A stretch of DNA of 40,335 nucleotides, from assembly GCA_009911355.1 (NCBI GenBank), contig QXXE01000035.1, forward strand, positions 1 to 40,335, read 5' to 3'. The DNA is from Clostridiaceae bacterium. Its GTDB lineage: Bacteria > Bacillota > Clostridia > Oscillospirales > Butyricicoccaceae. The position numbers and the translations under genes are program-made. The notes below the pieces were generated by a model that saw nothing but the letters and a program-made list of their open reading frames with translations, was not told the DNA's origin and ran no database searches. Below, in pieces: positions 1 to 11,981 of this stretch. Position 1 is the first letter of the stretch, and each line of letters starts with the position of its first letter.

Positions 1-118
1 CTGTCCGCGCAGGACGCCTCCCCGGCGAGGGGCGCTGTCCGCGCAGGACGCCTCCCCGGCGAGGGGCGCTGTCCGCGTAGGACGCCTCCCCGGCGAGGGG
101 CGCTGTCCGCGCAGGACC
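1..118. repeat. 34-bp tandem GC-rich dyad array (about 3.5 copies)
   Basis: Units start at 1, 35, 69 and 103, the last one partial; the array is cut by the window edge, so its true length is unknown. Copies are nearly identical (one c/t change in the third). Each 34-bp unit holds two small dyads, GTCC-GCGCA-GGAC and CCTCCCCGGCGAGG. There is no unique spacer sequence, so it is not a CRISPR array. It ends about 7 bp from the stop codon of the beta-galactosidase gene and lies where a terminator would be expected. The unit resembles the second half of the 59-bp unit at 31171-31513. Confidence 0.9.
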
Positions 119-124
119 GCGGCG

Positions 125-3373
<3,249 letters not shown>

Positions 3374-3393
3374 TTACGAAGGAAGGAGCCGCG

Positions 3394-4248
3394 ATGTATG
3401 TAAACAGTGCATATTGGAAGGGCAAGCGCATGGATTTCAAGGACCGGTCACACCCGCTTTTCGTGGGCAGCTGCGGCACCTACCGCATCCTGACCCGGCC
3501 GGTGCTGCCGACCCACCGCCCGCGCGGGCGGCTGGATTTCCAGCTTTTATATATTGCGTCCGGCAAGGCGCAGTTTTTCTTCCAGGGCAGGGAGGAAACG
3601 GTAACGGCGGGGCATATGGTGCTCTACCGCCCGAAGGAGGAGCAGAAATACCGCTATTACGGCCCCGACCAGCCGGAGGTCTATTGGGTGCATTTCACAG
3701 GCGGCAACGTCACAAATATCCTGCGGCAGTACGGGATCACGGACGAGGCGCATGTGTTTTATACCGGCACTTCGCTTGCATATAAACGTATTTTCAACGA
3801 AATGATCCAGGAATTGCAGCTCTGCCGCGAGAGCTATGAGGAAATGCTGGTGCTGCACCTGCGGGAGCTGCTGATCCTGCTGGGGCGGCAGCTTGCCGTA
3901 AAGCCGAAGGCACGCGGCGGCTACCTCGAAAGCGAGACCGAGGCGGCGGCGCAGTATTTCCACGAGCACTCGCAGGAGCCGCTCTGCGTAGAGGATTACG
4001 CGGCGGCGCACGGGATGAGCACCAGCTGGTTTATCCGCGGCTTCAAGGAGTACACCGGCTTTACGCCGATGCAGTATATCCTGTCGGTGCGCATCGCGAA
4101 CGCACAGGGGCTTTTGGAGACGACCGACTACAATGTTTCGGAGATCAGCCGCATCGTGGGATACGACAACCCGCTCTATTTCAGCCGTATTTTCCGCAAG
4201 CAGTGCGGGGTGTCCCCATCCGATTTCCGCAGGCGGCTGCGCGGTTAA
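3394..4248 (+). CDS. AraC-family transcriptional regulator (cupin sensor plus HTH)
   Basis: A 284-residue regulator. The N-terminal part resembles an AraC-type cupin sugar-sensing domain (LDFQLLYIASGKAQFFF; MVLYRPKEEQKYRYYG). The C-terminal 100 or so residues are a double helix-turn-helix, with the family signature at the end: VSEISRIVGYDNPLYFSRIF, then KQCGVSPSDFRR. The start at 3394 follows AAGGAAGGAG. It faces away from the beta-galactosidase gene, and neighbouring divergent AraC/GH2 pairs are usually regulator and target. A beta-galactoside or derived sugar is the likely effector, but nothing in the sequence names it. Downstream (4249-4344) there is only a short dyad (CAGGGA...TCCCTG, 4273-4294). 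Confidence 0.9.
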   Translation: MYVNSAYWKGKRMDFKDRSHPLFVGSCGTYRILTRPVLPTHRPRGRLDFQLLYIASGKAQFFFQGREETVTAGHMVLYRPKEEQKYRYYGPDQPEVYWVHFTGGNVTNILRQYGITDEAHVFYTGTSLAYKRIFNEMIQELQLCRESYEEMLVLHLRELLILLGRQLAVKPKARGGYLESETEAAAQYFHEHSQEPLCVEDYAAAHGMSTSWFIRGFKEYTGFTPMQYILSVRIANAQGLLETTDYNVSEISRIVGYDNPLYFSRIFRKQCGVSPSDFRRRLRG

Positions 4249-4344
4249 ATTAGGGCTTACACGAAATGCGCGTCAGGGAGAAACGGCGTCCCTGGCGCGC
4301 CGCCGCGAAAAAACGCAAATACACCCGCAAAGGAGTTTGACGCC

Positions 4345-5115
4345 ATGAAACAGAAGCTTACCACCAGTGGCTGCGCCGCGCTGCGGCGGCAGCTGTGCTC
4401 CCCCTCCAATTTCATCGAACCGGACAGCGAAATCGTTGAAAAGCTGACGCAGGCAAAGGCGGCCTATTTCTGGGAGGGCACCGCAATGGAGCTGCCGGGT
4501 GCGCGCAGGCTCATCCAATACGGCATACGGGCGCTGCGCCCGGAGCCCGGCTGGGAGGTGCAGGCCGCCGCCATGCTCGCCATCGCGGACCAGGAAGGGG
4601 GCGCGGCGCTTTCGCTCGAGATGGTCGATGACCTGACCTCGCAGGTGATGGACAGCCTGAAATGCCCAGCGTTCACCTTTGGCACCTCGTTCGCCGACCT
4701 CGGCATAGGCGCGCTGCGGCTGGTGCTCGCCACCGGCGAAGCGCCTGTGCGCGCCCCCGAAGCGCTGACCCGGCTCACGCTGGGGACGCTGACGCTGCTG
4801 GTTGGCGGCACGCGGCTGGAACGTGAGGAGCTGCTCGGCGATTTCCAGACCGGCGCGGAATTTGCCCGTGCGCTCGCCGATGCATTCCTCGACAACGACC
4901 CCGCCGCCTTCCGCGCGCAGTGGCTGGAAGCGCCCTGCCTGTCAATTTCCGAGCTGCAAACCATCGACGGCAAGCCCGCTGCCTGCGAGGAGCTGTCCGA
5001 CCTGCTGCTCAGCCGCTACCACAGCGACCTGCCGTCCGAGCTGGGGATGCAGTATATCCCTGAATTCCTCGGGAAGTGGTTCCCGCTGGAACGGATGGAA
5101 GAAGAGGTTTTATAA
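4345..5115 (+). CDS. Hypothetical protein, 256 aa, family not recognised
   Basis: I do not recognise a family. The ORF opens with MKQKLTTSGCAALRRQLCSP and a good ribosome site (AAAGGAG, 7 nt before ATG). The protein looks soluble, mostly helical and acidic, with no signal peptide, no convincing membrane segment and no catalytic motif I can name. It contains runs of Ala/Leu-rich helices and ends in an acidic Arg/Glu segment (RMEEEVL). It follows the AraC gene by 96 bp and precedes a promoter-bearing 400-bp gap before the PBP gene, so it is probably a single-gene unit or co-transcribed with the AraC gene. Codon use matches its neighbours, which supports a real gene. Confidence 0.75.
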   Translation: MKQKLTTSGCAALRRQLCSPSNFIEPDSEIVEKLTQAKAAYFWEGTAMELPGARRLIQYGIRALRPEPGWEVQAAAMLAIADQEGGAALSLEMVDDLTSQVMDSLKCPAFTFGTSFADLGIGALRLVLATGEAPVRAPEALTRLTLGTLTLLVGGTRLEREELLGDFQTGAEFARALADAFLDNDPAAFRAQWLEAPCLSISELQTIDGKPAACEELSDLLLSRYHSDLPSELGMQYIPEFLGKWFPLERMEEEVL

Positions 5116-5517
5116 GAAGCGTCAGAATACATCGCGAAGGCAGGCAAGGGCCCTGCAAGGGCCGAAAAAACGGGCCGTGCAGGGCACGGGACATACCGGG
5201 CGGGAGAAGCGGCGCGCGGCCTGGCAGGGCCAGATCCGGCTGCGCAGAGGGGCCAACCGGCCGGAAAGGCTGGCGGAAAAGGGGTTTTTGTGAACTTTTT
5301 ATGAGTTGTGATTGCGAACGTTGCGTTTTGGGGTAAACTGTGGTATAATTGGAAAAGGCGGTTCTTATGTTTAGAAATACTAAATAAATAACAGCGGAAA
5401 AGGGAGCTGCAGCTGCCGCAGGCAGCCCCTTTCCGGCAGCCCCCGCAATTTGAAAGTTTGACACGGCGGCTGGCGCCCGCTGCCTGCCGCCTGCCTGTAT
5501 AAAGGAGGCATCGAGCT
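5116..5517. other. Intergenic region with dyads and the PBP promoter
   Basis: About 400 bp without a convincing gene. Just after the hypothetical gene there is a dyad, CCCTGCA at about 5152 pairing with TGCAGGG at about 5177, with GGCC repeats inside; it could act as a terminator but has no T tract. The promoter described at 5321 lies in the second half. The remaining 5350-5500 leader is GC-rich and unassigned. Confidence 0.5.
5321..5349 (+). promoter_or_regulatory. Sigma-A type promoter upstream of the PBP gene
   Basis: TTGCGT (5321-5326), a 17-bp spacer and a perfect TATAAT (5344-5349) preceded by TGG, giving an extended -10. This leaves a leader of about 160 nt before the PBP start. Confidence 0.7.
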
Positions 5518-8082
5518 TTGGCGACAACCAAGAAAAGACGCAAAAAACGGAAAAGGTTCCACATTTTCCGCACATTCCTGCTGCTCATCGTTTCCGTTGT
5601 CCTGATCGGTATGCTGTGCGCCGTCTGCTGCGGCATGGCATTCGCTTATTATGTGCGTGAATACATCCTGCCGAACGCGGATGTGGCGATCGACAACATC
5701 GGCCTGAATATGACCAGCATCATTTATGTGCAGAACCCGGACACCGGCGAATACTACGAGTACGAAACCCTGTACAGCTCGGAAAACCGCACATGGGCCG
5801 ATTTCGGCGATATCCCGCAAAACCTCAAGGATGCGTTTGTGGCGATTGAGGACAAGGATTTCTATCTCCACAAGGGCGTTTACTGGAAGCGCACCTTCGG
5901 CGCGGCGCTTGCGTGGATTACGGGCGACGACGACGGGTACGGCGGTTCGACCATCACCCAGCAGCTCATTAAGAACATCAAGGACGAAAAGGAGGTTTCG
6001 GTCAAGCGCAAGCTGAACGAGATTTTCCGCGCGCTGGAGCTGGAAAAGAAGGTGGGCGACAAGGACCGCATTCTGGAGCTCTATATGAACACCGTCTATT
6101 TCGGCAAAAGCGCTTACGGCGTGTGCGCCGCGGCGGAAACCTATTTCGGCAAGGAACTGGACGAGTTGTCTCTCGCCGAATGCGCCCTGATCGCGGGCAT
6201 TACCAATAACCCCTCGCAGTATAACCCGCTGCTGCATCCCCAGTCGGCGCAGAACCGGCAGCGCGATATCCTCTGGGCGATGCACGAGCAGGGGTATATC
6301 ACCGATACCGAATACCGCGAGGCGCTTGCCGAAGAGCTCGAGTACAGCTCCGGCGACAAGACCGAACGCAACCACACCTATTCCTGGTTTACCGAGACCG
6401 TCATCCACGAAGTGCTGGACGACCTGTGCGAACGGCTGGATTATTCGAAAACGCTTGCCGAAACCCTCCTGTACACAGGCGGGCTGCGCATCTACACCAC
6501 GATGGACCCGAAAATCCAGAACACGCTCGAGCAGATGTACCTCGACGACGCCAATTTCCCCGATATCAGCAAAAACGGCCGCAAGCCCCAAAGCGCAATG
6601 GTGGTGATGGACGCCGACGGCAATATCAAGGGCATTGTGGGCGCGCGGGGTGACAAGGAGGCCAACCTCCTGCGCAACCACGCGACTATGTCCCACCGCC
6701 AGCCGGGTTCCTCGATCAAGCCGCTGTCGGTCTATGCGCCCGCGCTCGACCAGGGGCTCATTACCCCGGACTCGGTGCGCACGGATATGCCGGTCAAGGT
6801 GGTCAACGGCAACCCCTACCCGCGCAACTATAACCGCATCTATTCGGGGCAGCGGACCATGCATTACGCGGTCATGCAGTCGCTGAACACCATCCCTGCG
6901 ACGCTGCTCGACGAGCTGACCTTCCAGACTTCCTTTGATTACCTGACCGAGCGTTTCGGCATGGACCTGGTGGAGCGCATGGTCAGCGACAGCGGCGAGG
7001 TCAAAAGCGACCTTGATTACGGCCCGCTTGGCATGGGCGGCCTGACGCGCGGCGTTACCGTGCGCGAAATGTGCGCCGCTTATACCGCGTTCATGGACGG
7101 CAACTTTGCCGGCTCGCGCAGCTATACGCGCGTGGAGGACGATAGCGGCGCGGTTGTCATTGACAACACCCCTGACCCCCAGCCGGTATTCGACCGCGAA
7201 AGCACGGTCTATTATATCCGCACGCTGCTCGAGGGCGTCGTTTCGAGCGGCGGCAACGCCTCCTTTGTCGATGTGCCCAACATGTCGGTTGCGGCAAAGA
7301 CCGGTACGACCCAAAACGACCAGGACCGTTACTTTGTCGGCTTCACGCCGTATTATGTCGGCGCGTGCTGGTTCGGCTATGAGATCCCGTCCTCGCTCGA
7401 CGGCCTGACCGTCAGCCCGCCCGCGCAGATGTGGGAACGGGTGATGCAGGCGATCCATGAGGACCTGCCGCCGAAATCCTTCGAGGAATATAATGGCTAT
7501 ACCACCACTGCCTATTGTAAGGACAGCGGCTTGCGCGCAACCGAAGCCTGCCGCGCCGATATCGGCGGCAACCGCACCGCGACCGGGCGCTATTTCCCCG
7601 GCGACGAACCGGTCACCTACTGCAACCTGCATCAGACGATCAAGGTCTGCGCGGAAACCGAAAAGCGCGCGACCGAATTCTGCCCGGAGACAAAAGAGGT
7701 TTCCATGCTCGACCTGACCCGGCTGTTCCCGGTCTCGGTCAGCGTGAGCGACCAGTACCGCTGCTTTACCGGTGAAAACCCGCCGGTCGGCACGGGCATG
7801 GTTGTATCGGGCGGCTCCGGGGAGACGTATTCCGAGGAATGCGATATCCATGACGAGAACTTTGACCCGGAAGGGACCGGCGGCGAGCCGGGGGCGGTCA
7901 CCGGCCCGAACACCGGTTGGCCGTGGCCGGATATCTGGGGCAACGGTGAAAACCCGAACGGCCCGGACACCCAGCCGTCCGACCCGAACACAGGGAACAC
8001 GGGCGTCACGGGCGACCCGTGGGCGAACGAGCCGAATTATCCCGCGCCCATCGACCCGTTCGACCCGGAATATATGGAATAA
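5518..8082 (+). CDS. Bifunctional class A penicillin-binding protein (GT51 plus transpeptidase)
   Basis: A peptidoglycan polymerase of 854 residues, anchored in the membrane by one N-terminal helix (about residues 15-46) after a very basic start. GT51 motifs are in order: EDKDFYLHKG (catalytic E111), GGSTITQQLIKN, the RKLNEIFRALELEKK region, and LAECALIAGI. The transpeptidase domain has SSIK (active Ser about 398), SLN (455-457) and KTGTT (594-596). After it come a Cys-containing stretch and a long Gly/Pro/Asn tail rich in GPNTG- and NPNG-like sequence, probably extending into the wall. The start is TTG, 9 nt after AAAGGAGG. The set of motifs is complete, so both activities are expected. It resembles PBP1a/PonA, but paralogues cannot be separated from sequence alone. 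Confidence 0.95.
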   Translation: MATTKKRRKKRKRFHIFRTFLLLIVSVVLIGMLCAVCCGMAFAYYVREYILPNADVAIDNIGLNMTSIIYVQNPDTGEYYEYETLYSSENRTWADFGDIPQNLKDAFVAIEDKDFYLHKGVYWKRTFGAALAWITGDDDGYGGSTITQQLIKNIKDEKEVSVKRKLNEIFRALELEKKVGDKDRILELYMNTVYFGKSAYGVCAAAETYFGKELDELSLAECALIAGITNNPSQYNPLLHPQSAQNRQRDILWAMHEQGYITDTEYREALAEELEYSSGDKTERNHTYSWFTETVIHEVLDDLCERLDYSKTLAETLLYTGGLRIYTTMDPKIQNTLEQMYLDDANFPDISKNGRKPQSAMVVMDADGNIKGIVGARGDKEANLLRNHATMSHRQPGSSIKPLSVYAPALDQGLITPDSVRTDMPVKVVNGNPYPRNYNRIYSGQRTMHYAVMQSLNTIPATLLDELTFQTSFDYLTERFGMDLVERMVSDSGEVKSDLDYGPLGMGGLTRGVTVREMCAAYTAFMDGNFAGSRSYTRVEDDSGAVVIDNTPDPQPVFDRESTVYYIRTLLEGVVSSGGNASFVDVPNMSVAAKTGTTQNDQDRYFVGFTPYYVGACWFGYEIPSSLDGLTVSPPAQMWERVMQAIHEDLPPKSFEEYNGYTTTAYCKDSGLRATEACRADIGGNRTATGRYFPGDEPVTYCNLHQTIKVCAETEKRATEFCPETKEVSMLDLTRLFPVSVSVSDQYRCFTGENPPVGTGMVVSGGSGETYSEECDIHDENFDPEGTGGEPGAVTGPNTGWPWPDIWGNGENPNGPDTQPSDPNTGNTGVTGDPWANEPNYPAPIDPFDPEYME

Positions 8083-8091
8083 GGGCTGCTG

Positions 8092-8121
8092 CAAGCGCCC
8101 CCGGATGGCCGGGGGCGCTTG
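8092..8121 (+). terminator. Perfect 13-bp hairpin after the PBP gene
   Basis: CAAGCGCCCCCGG pairs perfectly with CCGGGGGCGCTTG around an ATGG loop, 10 bp after the stop codon. There is no T tract after it, so it may stabilise the 3' end or act with a factor rather than being a classic intrinsic terminator. Confidence 0.6.
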
Positions 8122-8164
8122 CCCGTCTGGGGCGGGAGACACATAAATGTAATGCAATTCGTGC

Positions 8165-8193
8165 TTGTATAATAGGCGGGAATCCTGTATAAT
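8165..8193 (+). promoter_or_regulatory. Promoter of the NAGPA-SLH gene
   Basis: TTGTAT (8165-8170), a 17-bp spacer and TATAAT (8188-8193). A second TATAAT at 8168-8173 overlaps the -35 but has no good -35 of its own. The leader to the start codon is about 100 nt. Confidence 0.6.
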
Positions 8194-8295
8194 GGAAAAG
8201 CACGGGGCTTTTGCCGGGATACCGGGAAGCCGTCCCCTGCGGTCAGAAAACACCCGGCGGGCAGACGGCCGCCAACGAATTTTAAGGAAGCGTGA

Positions 8296-10827
8296 ATGAT
8301 GAAATTTCCCCGCACAGCAAAACGGCTGCTCGCGTCGGCACTGGCGGTTTCCTGCCTGATGACGGGCGCGGGAGCGACCGCCTTCACCAACGCCTTTCAT
8401 TACGGCTACAATATCGGCCAGGGCACGGCCTACACCCGCCTGGAAGGAAAGAACAGCGCGGGCGTACAGAAAACCAACTATATTTCCTACACCCCGAACA
8501 GTACGATCACGCCGGTGATCGTCTACGCGTCGGACAAGCTCTATGGCAGCGGCGCGGGCATTTCCGCAGCCGCAAAGTACCTGGAACAGCAGGGCAAGCA
8601 GGTCATCGCGGGCATCAATGCCGACTTTTTCGTGATGAATACATCGATCCCGATTGGGCTTGTGATCAAGGACGGCGAGCTGATCAGCTCGGACGCATGG
8701 CAGTATGCGGTGGGCTTTACCGCGAACGGCGCGGCGATCACCGGGCAGCCTACGATGAGCATGCGCGTCTCCGGGCCGAGCGGGACGGCGACCATCAGCT
8801 ATTTCAACAAGACCCGCACGGCGGCGGGCATTTACCTGCTCGACCGCAATTACGATTCCACCTCGCATACGACCCAGAAGGGCAAGACGATCGTCCTGGA
8901 ACGGCTGGACAGCACGCCGGTAACGGTCGGCGGCTCGGTGCGGCTGCGCGTGCTCTCGAATGAGGAAACAACCGGCGCGACCCCGATCGGCGCAAACCAG
9001 ATGGTCATGACGATGCAGGACAAATCGACGGCCAGCTGGGTGGATTTCCAGCCCGGCGAGGAGGTCACGCTGACCGTGGCCGCGCCGTCGCCCGGCTGGG
9101 CCGACGTGGTGTATGCGGTCGGCGGCAAGAGCCTGGTGCGCGGCGGCGCGGTCACCCCGGACGGCATCGACGGCGCGGGCTCGCACACCGGGCGCACCGC
9201 CGTAGGGGTGAAGCCGGACGGTACGGTCATCCTCTATCAGAACGACGGCAGCCGCTCGGGCGGCAGCGCGGGTCTGACCGCGCGCGAGCTGGGTGTTGAG
9301 ATGCAGCAGCTGGGCTGCACCGAGGTCATCTGCCTGGACGGCGGCGGCTCGTCGGTGATGTCAATGCGCAAGCCGGGCACCAGCGGCACCCAGACGATTT
9401 CCAATCCGTCGGACGGCTCGGAACGCCGCTGCGCGAACTATATCTTCCTGGTTTCCAACGCGGTTGCCGACGGCGTGCCCGCCCATCTTTATGTGGAGCC
9501 GGAGCATTATTATGTGCTGCCCGGCGCGCAGACCGGGTTTACCGTCCGCGCTGCCGACAGCGCCTATGGGCCCGCGCCCCTGCCGGGAGGGGAGGCTGTC
9601 TTTACCGCGACGGCGGGCGATGTGGACCCGATGAACCATATTTTCTTCTCCTATCCAAGCGCGGGGACGGTGACGCTGGCGGCCGATATCGGCGGCGTGG
9701 CCGGGGAAACGCAGGTTTGCGTGACCGATGACGTGAATTCCATTGCGCTCAAGCGCGGTGATAAGACGGTCACCTCGCTCGCGCTCGACCCGGGCGATGT
9801 GGTCGAGCTCGACGCGTGGCTGTACCATCTCGGGATGCGCATGGCGTCCGCCGACCAGCTGCTTGATTGGTCGGTTTCCGGCGAGATCGGCACGGTCGAC
9901 GTGAACGGCAATTTCACTGCCGGGTCCCAGTCGGGGGCCGGGAAGCTGACGGTTGCCTATAAAAATACCTCGAAAACGATCGATGTGACCGTCGGGATGG
10001 ACTTCCGTGACGTGAAGAACGCCGACTGGTTCTATGAAGCCGTGAAATTCTGCTTCGACCACGGCCTGATGGCGGGTTCGACCCCGACCAAATTTGACCC
10101 GAATGGCAAGCTGACCCGCGCGATGTTCGCGGCGGTGCTCTACCGCCTGGAGGGCTCGCCGGCAGTCACCTATACAGAAGCGTTCTCGGATGTGCCGCGC
10201 GGCGCATGGTATGCGGACGCGGTTATCTGGGCGAACCAGAACGGCATTGTCAGCGGCTTCCGCGACGGGACCTTTGGCGGCGATGGGACGCTGACGCGCG
10301 AACAGCTTGCGTCGATGCTCTGCCGCTACGCCGAATTTAAGGGCATGGATGCGCAGACGGCTGCCAGCCTGGGCGGCTTCTCGGATGCGGGCAGCGTGTC
10401 CGGCTGGGCGGAGCAGGCGATGGGCTGGGCGGTCCATGCCGACATCCTCGGCAGCACGTCCTCTACGGCGAAGGTGCTTTCGCCCGCAGGGACGGCGACC
10501 CGCGCCCAGTGCGCGTCGATCCTGATGCGCTTTGCGGCGCTTCAGGGGATCAAGTCTGAGCCCGCGCCGGCGCCGGAACAGCCGGTCGACCCGGAACAGT
10601 ACGATTTCCAGATTTCGGACACCGGCTTGCCGTCGGATGACGAGATGCTGCCGGATTCCCCGGAAAACCTCGACCCGGATATCTTCGGGCCGGGGGTGAC
10701 GGCCCCCGCGGAGGGCCAGCCGGAGCAGGAGCCCGTTCCCGGGCAGCCTGAGGCCCCGACGGAGCAGGCGGGTGAGCCTTCCGCGGAAGGGGAAGGGACC
10801 CCTGCGGAAAACGGGAATCCCGATTAA
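8296..10827 (+). CDS. Secreted phosphodiester glycosidase-like (NAGPA) protein with three SLH domains
   Basis: An 843-residue cell-surface protein. Residues 1-30 are a signal peptide (MKFPRTAKRLLASALAVSC...). Residues of about 60-390 match the NAGPA/phosphodiester glycosidase family, with the signatures VIAGINADFF, AVGVKPDGTVILYQNDG and VICLDGGGSSVM. A beta-rich middle with Ig-like sequence follows. From about residue 568 there are three SLH repeats (DVKNADWFYEAVKFC; DVPRGAWYADAVIWANQNG; DAGSVSGWAEQAMGWAVH), which bind pyruvylated or similar wall polymers. The tail is Pro/Glu-rich. The enzyme may trim phosphodiester-linked sugars in wall or capsule polymer; the substrate is inferred. It follows the PBP gene but has its own promoter. 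Its TAA stop also serves as the left flank of a MITE-like element. Confidence 0.9.
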   Translation: MMKFPRTAKRLLASALAVSCLMTGAGATAFTNAFHYGYNIGQGTAYTRLEGKNSAGVQKTNYISYTPNSTITPVIVYASDKLYGSGAGISAAAKYLEQQGKQVIAGINADFFVMNTSIPIGLVIKDGELISSDAWQYAVGFTANGAAITGQPTMSMRVSGPSGTATISYFNKTRTAAGIYLLDRNYDSTSHTTQKGKTIVLERLDSTPVTVGGSVRLRVLSNEETTGATPIGANQMVMTMQDKSTASWVDFQPGEEVTLTVAAPSPGWADVVYAVGGKSLVRGGAVTPDGIDGAGSHTGRTAVGVKPDGTVILYQNDGSRSGGSAGLTARELGVEMQQLGCTEVICLDGGGSSVMSMRKPGTSGTQTISNPSDGSERRCANYIFLVSNAVADGVPAHLYVEPEHYYVLPGAQTGFTVRAADSAYGPAPLPGGEAVFTATAGDVDPMNHIFFSYPSAGTVTLAADIGGVAGETQVCVTDDVNSIALKRGDKTVTSLALDPGDVVELDAWLYHLGMRMASADQLLDWSVSGEIGTVDVNGNFTAGSQSGAGKLTVAYKNTSKTIDVTVGMDFRDVKNADWFYEAVKFCFDHGLMAGSTPTKFDPNGKLTRAMFAAVLYRLEGSPAVTYTEAFSDVPRGAWYADAVIWANQNGIVSGFRDGTFGGDGTLTREQLASMLCRYAEFKGMDAQTAASLGGFSDAGSVSGWAEQAMGWAVHADILGSTSSTAKVLSPAGTATRAQCASILMRFAALQGIKSEPAPAPEQPVDPEQYDFQISDTGLPSDDEMLPDSPENLDPDIFGPGVTAPAEGQPEQEPVPGQPEAPTEQAGEPSAEGEGTPAENGNPD

Positions 10828-10918
10828 GGGCCTATCTTTGTGGATTTCAAGGGGAAGCGGCGCAGCATGACGGAAAAGATACCAGCAAGCTGTGTGCGGA
10901 TCATTTCGGGATAGGCTC
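10828..10918 (+). mobile_element. MITE-like element, copy 1 (internally deleted, 91 bp)
   Basis: Ends GGGCCTATC (left) and GATAGGCTC (right), flanked on both sides by TAA (10825-10827 and 10919-10921). It matches the 162-bp element at 17740-17901 along its right 80 bp with only a few changes, but lacks 71 bp near the left end. It has no coding capacity. A TNA target and GAG-type ends resemble the IS1031 group of the IS5 family (inference). The left TAA is the stop codon of the SLH gene. Confidence 0.75.
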
Positions 10919-10930
10919 TAAATCAATGCA

Positions 10931-10962
10931 AAAGGCATGGCAGCGGATGCTGCCATGCCTTT
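10931..10962. terminator. Bidirectional terminator between the SLH gene and the helicase loader
   Basis: AAAGGCATGGCAGC pairs with GCTGCCATGCCTTT over 14 bp around a GGAT loop. A short T run follows on the plus strand and a T-rich stretch on the minus strand, so it can serve both convergent genes. The core resembles the terminators at 31027 and 36586. Confidence 0.85.
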
Positions 10963-10982
10963 TGTTGCCTGAGGAGGGCGGG

Positions 10983-11981
10983 TCAGCCCCTGCCGCGCCG
11001 CCTGCGCTGGCGGATATCCTCGCCGAGAAAGCGCAGCGGCGTAAATTCGCCCAGCAGCCGCGACGCGATGGCCGGGGTATACTGCTTTTCCAGCTGGTCG
11101 GGCAGGAGGTTGGTATTGATAATCATGGGGCGGCGGGTCATCAGGCGGGTGTTGAGGAGCTGGTAAAATGCGGAGGTTGTAAAGGCGGTTGTCAGCTCGG
11201 TGCCGAGGTCGTCCATGATCAGCAGGTCGGCCGATTCGCAGCGGTGGATAGCCGCCTTTGCTTCGGCAGGGTCGCCGCCGCCGAATTTTACGGTTTCATA
11301 GCTTGCAAGGATGTTGATCGCGGTGTCATAGGAAACCGAAAACCCGCGCTCGGAGACCACCTTCGCGATGCTGGTCGACAGGAAGGTCTTGCCAAGCCCT
11401 GCCGAGCCGTACAGCAGGAGGTTGGGCGCGTGGGGGGCGAAGGACGACGCATATTCCCGGCATTTCTGGAAATTGACCTCCATAATGACGCGGGGGGAGA
11501 CGCCGATGCGCGCGTCAGGGGTTTCCGGGTAATAGTCCAGCCGGAAGGACTCGAAATTCTGGTCCTCGATCGGCAGGACCGCTGAAAGCCGCGCGGTCAG
11601 CTTTTTCGCGTACCGTGCCTTGAGGCATTCGCAGGGCTCGCTGCCGATATAGCCCAGGTCGGAGCAGGCGGGGCAGTGATATTTCACGCTCAGGTAATCC
11701 GCGGGCAGGCCGAGCGAGCGCAGCAGCTGCCGCCGTTCCTCCTGCAAGGTCAGGTTGCTTTCGCGCAGCCCCGCGACGGCTTCGGTGGGGTCGGCGCCCG
11801 CCTCGAGCGACGCGCGGATGACCGCTGCCGCCGTTGACTGCAAAGCGCCGTCGATCTGCCGCACGCGGGGCGCGCGCGCATAGACCTCCTGCCGCCGTTC
11901 GGCGAGCGCGCGCTCGCTGGCGGTGCGCTCCTGCTCGAGCTCGCGCAGCACGTCGGCAAGGATATCCTTCTGAAAGGTCAT
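10983..11981 (-). CDS. DnaI/DnaC-like helicase loader ATPase
   Basis: A 332-residue AAA+ ATPase of the DnaC/DnaI/IstB group, predicted to load the replicative helicase at origins or restart sites. The N-terminal part is a long charged helix; a Cys cluster (CPACSDLGYIGSEPCEC, about residues 105-121) looks like a zinc-binding site as in B. subtilis DnaI. Walker A is GSAGLGKTF (K198) and Walker B LLIMDDLGTE, followed by a sensor-1-like IINTNL and an Arg-rich tail. Its ATG overlaps the stop of the dnaD-like gene (ATGA, 11978-11981) and AGGAGGAG precedes it, so the two are translationally coupled. That neighbour makes the loader role much more likely than an IstB transposition role. Confidence 0.88.
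   Translation of the reverse strand: MTFQKDILADVLRELEQERTASERALAERRQEVYARAPRVRQIDGALQSTAAAVIRASLEAGADPTEAVAGLRESNLTLQEERRQLLRSLGLPADYLSVKYHCPACSDLGYIGSEPCECLKARYAKKLTARLSAVLPIEDQNFESFRLDYYPETPDARIGVSPRVIMEVNFQKCREYASSFAPHAPNLLLYGSAGLGKTFLSTSIAKVVSERGFSVSYDTAINILASYETVKFGGGDPAEAKAAIHRCESADLLIMDDLGTELTTAFTTSAFYQLLNTRLMTRRPMIINTNLLPDQLEKQYTPAIASRLLGEFTPLRFLGEDIRQRRRRGRG

Noticed and set aside
1..118. Short repeated array as a CRISPR array
   Set aside because: The same reason: contiguous identical units with no spacers.
8083..8295. A riboswitch or leader regulatory RNA upstream of the NAGPA-SLH gene
   Set aside because: Only a terminal hairpin of the upstream gene and a plain promoter were seen; no conserved riboswitch core was found.
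5380..9186. A 1268-codon minus-strand open frame opposite the PBP and NAGPA-SLH genes
   Set aside because: It spans two well-supported genes and an intergenic promoter, and its composition is typical of an antisense frame (Arg/His/Val-rich, no domains).
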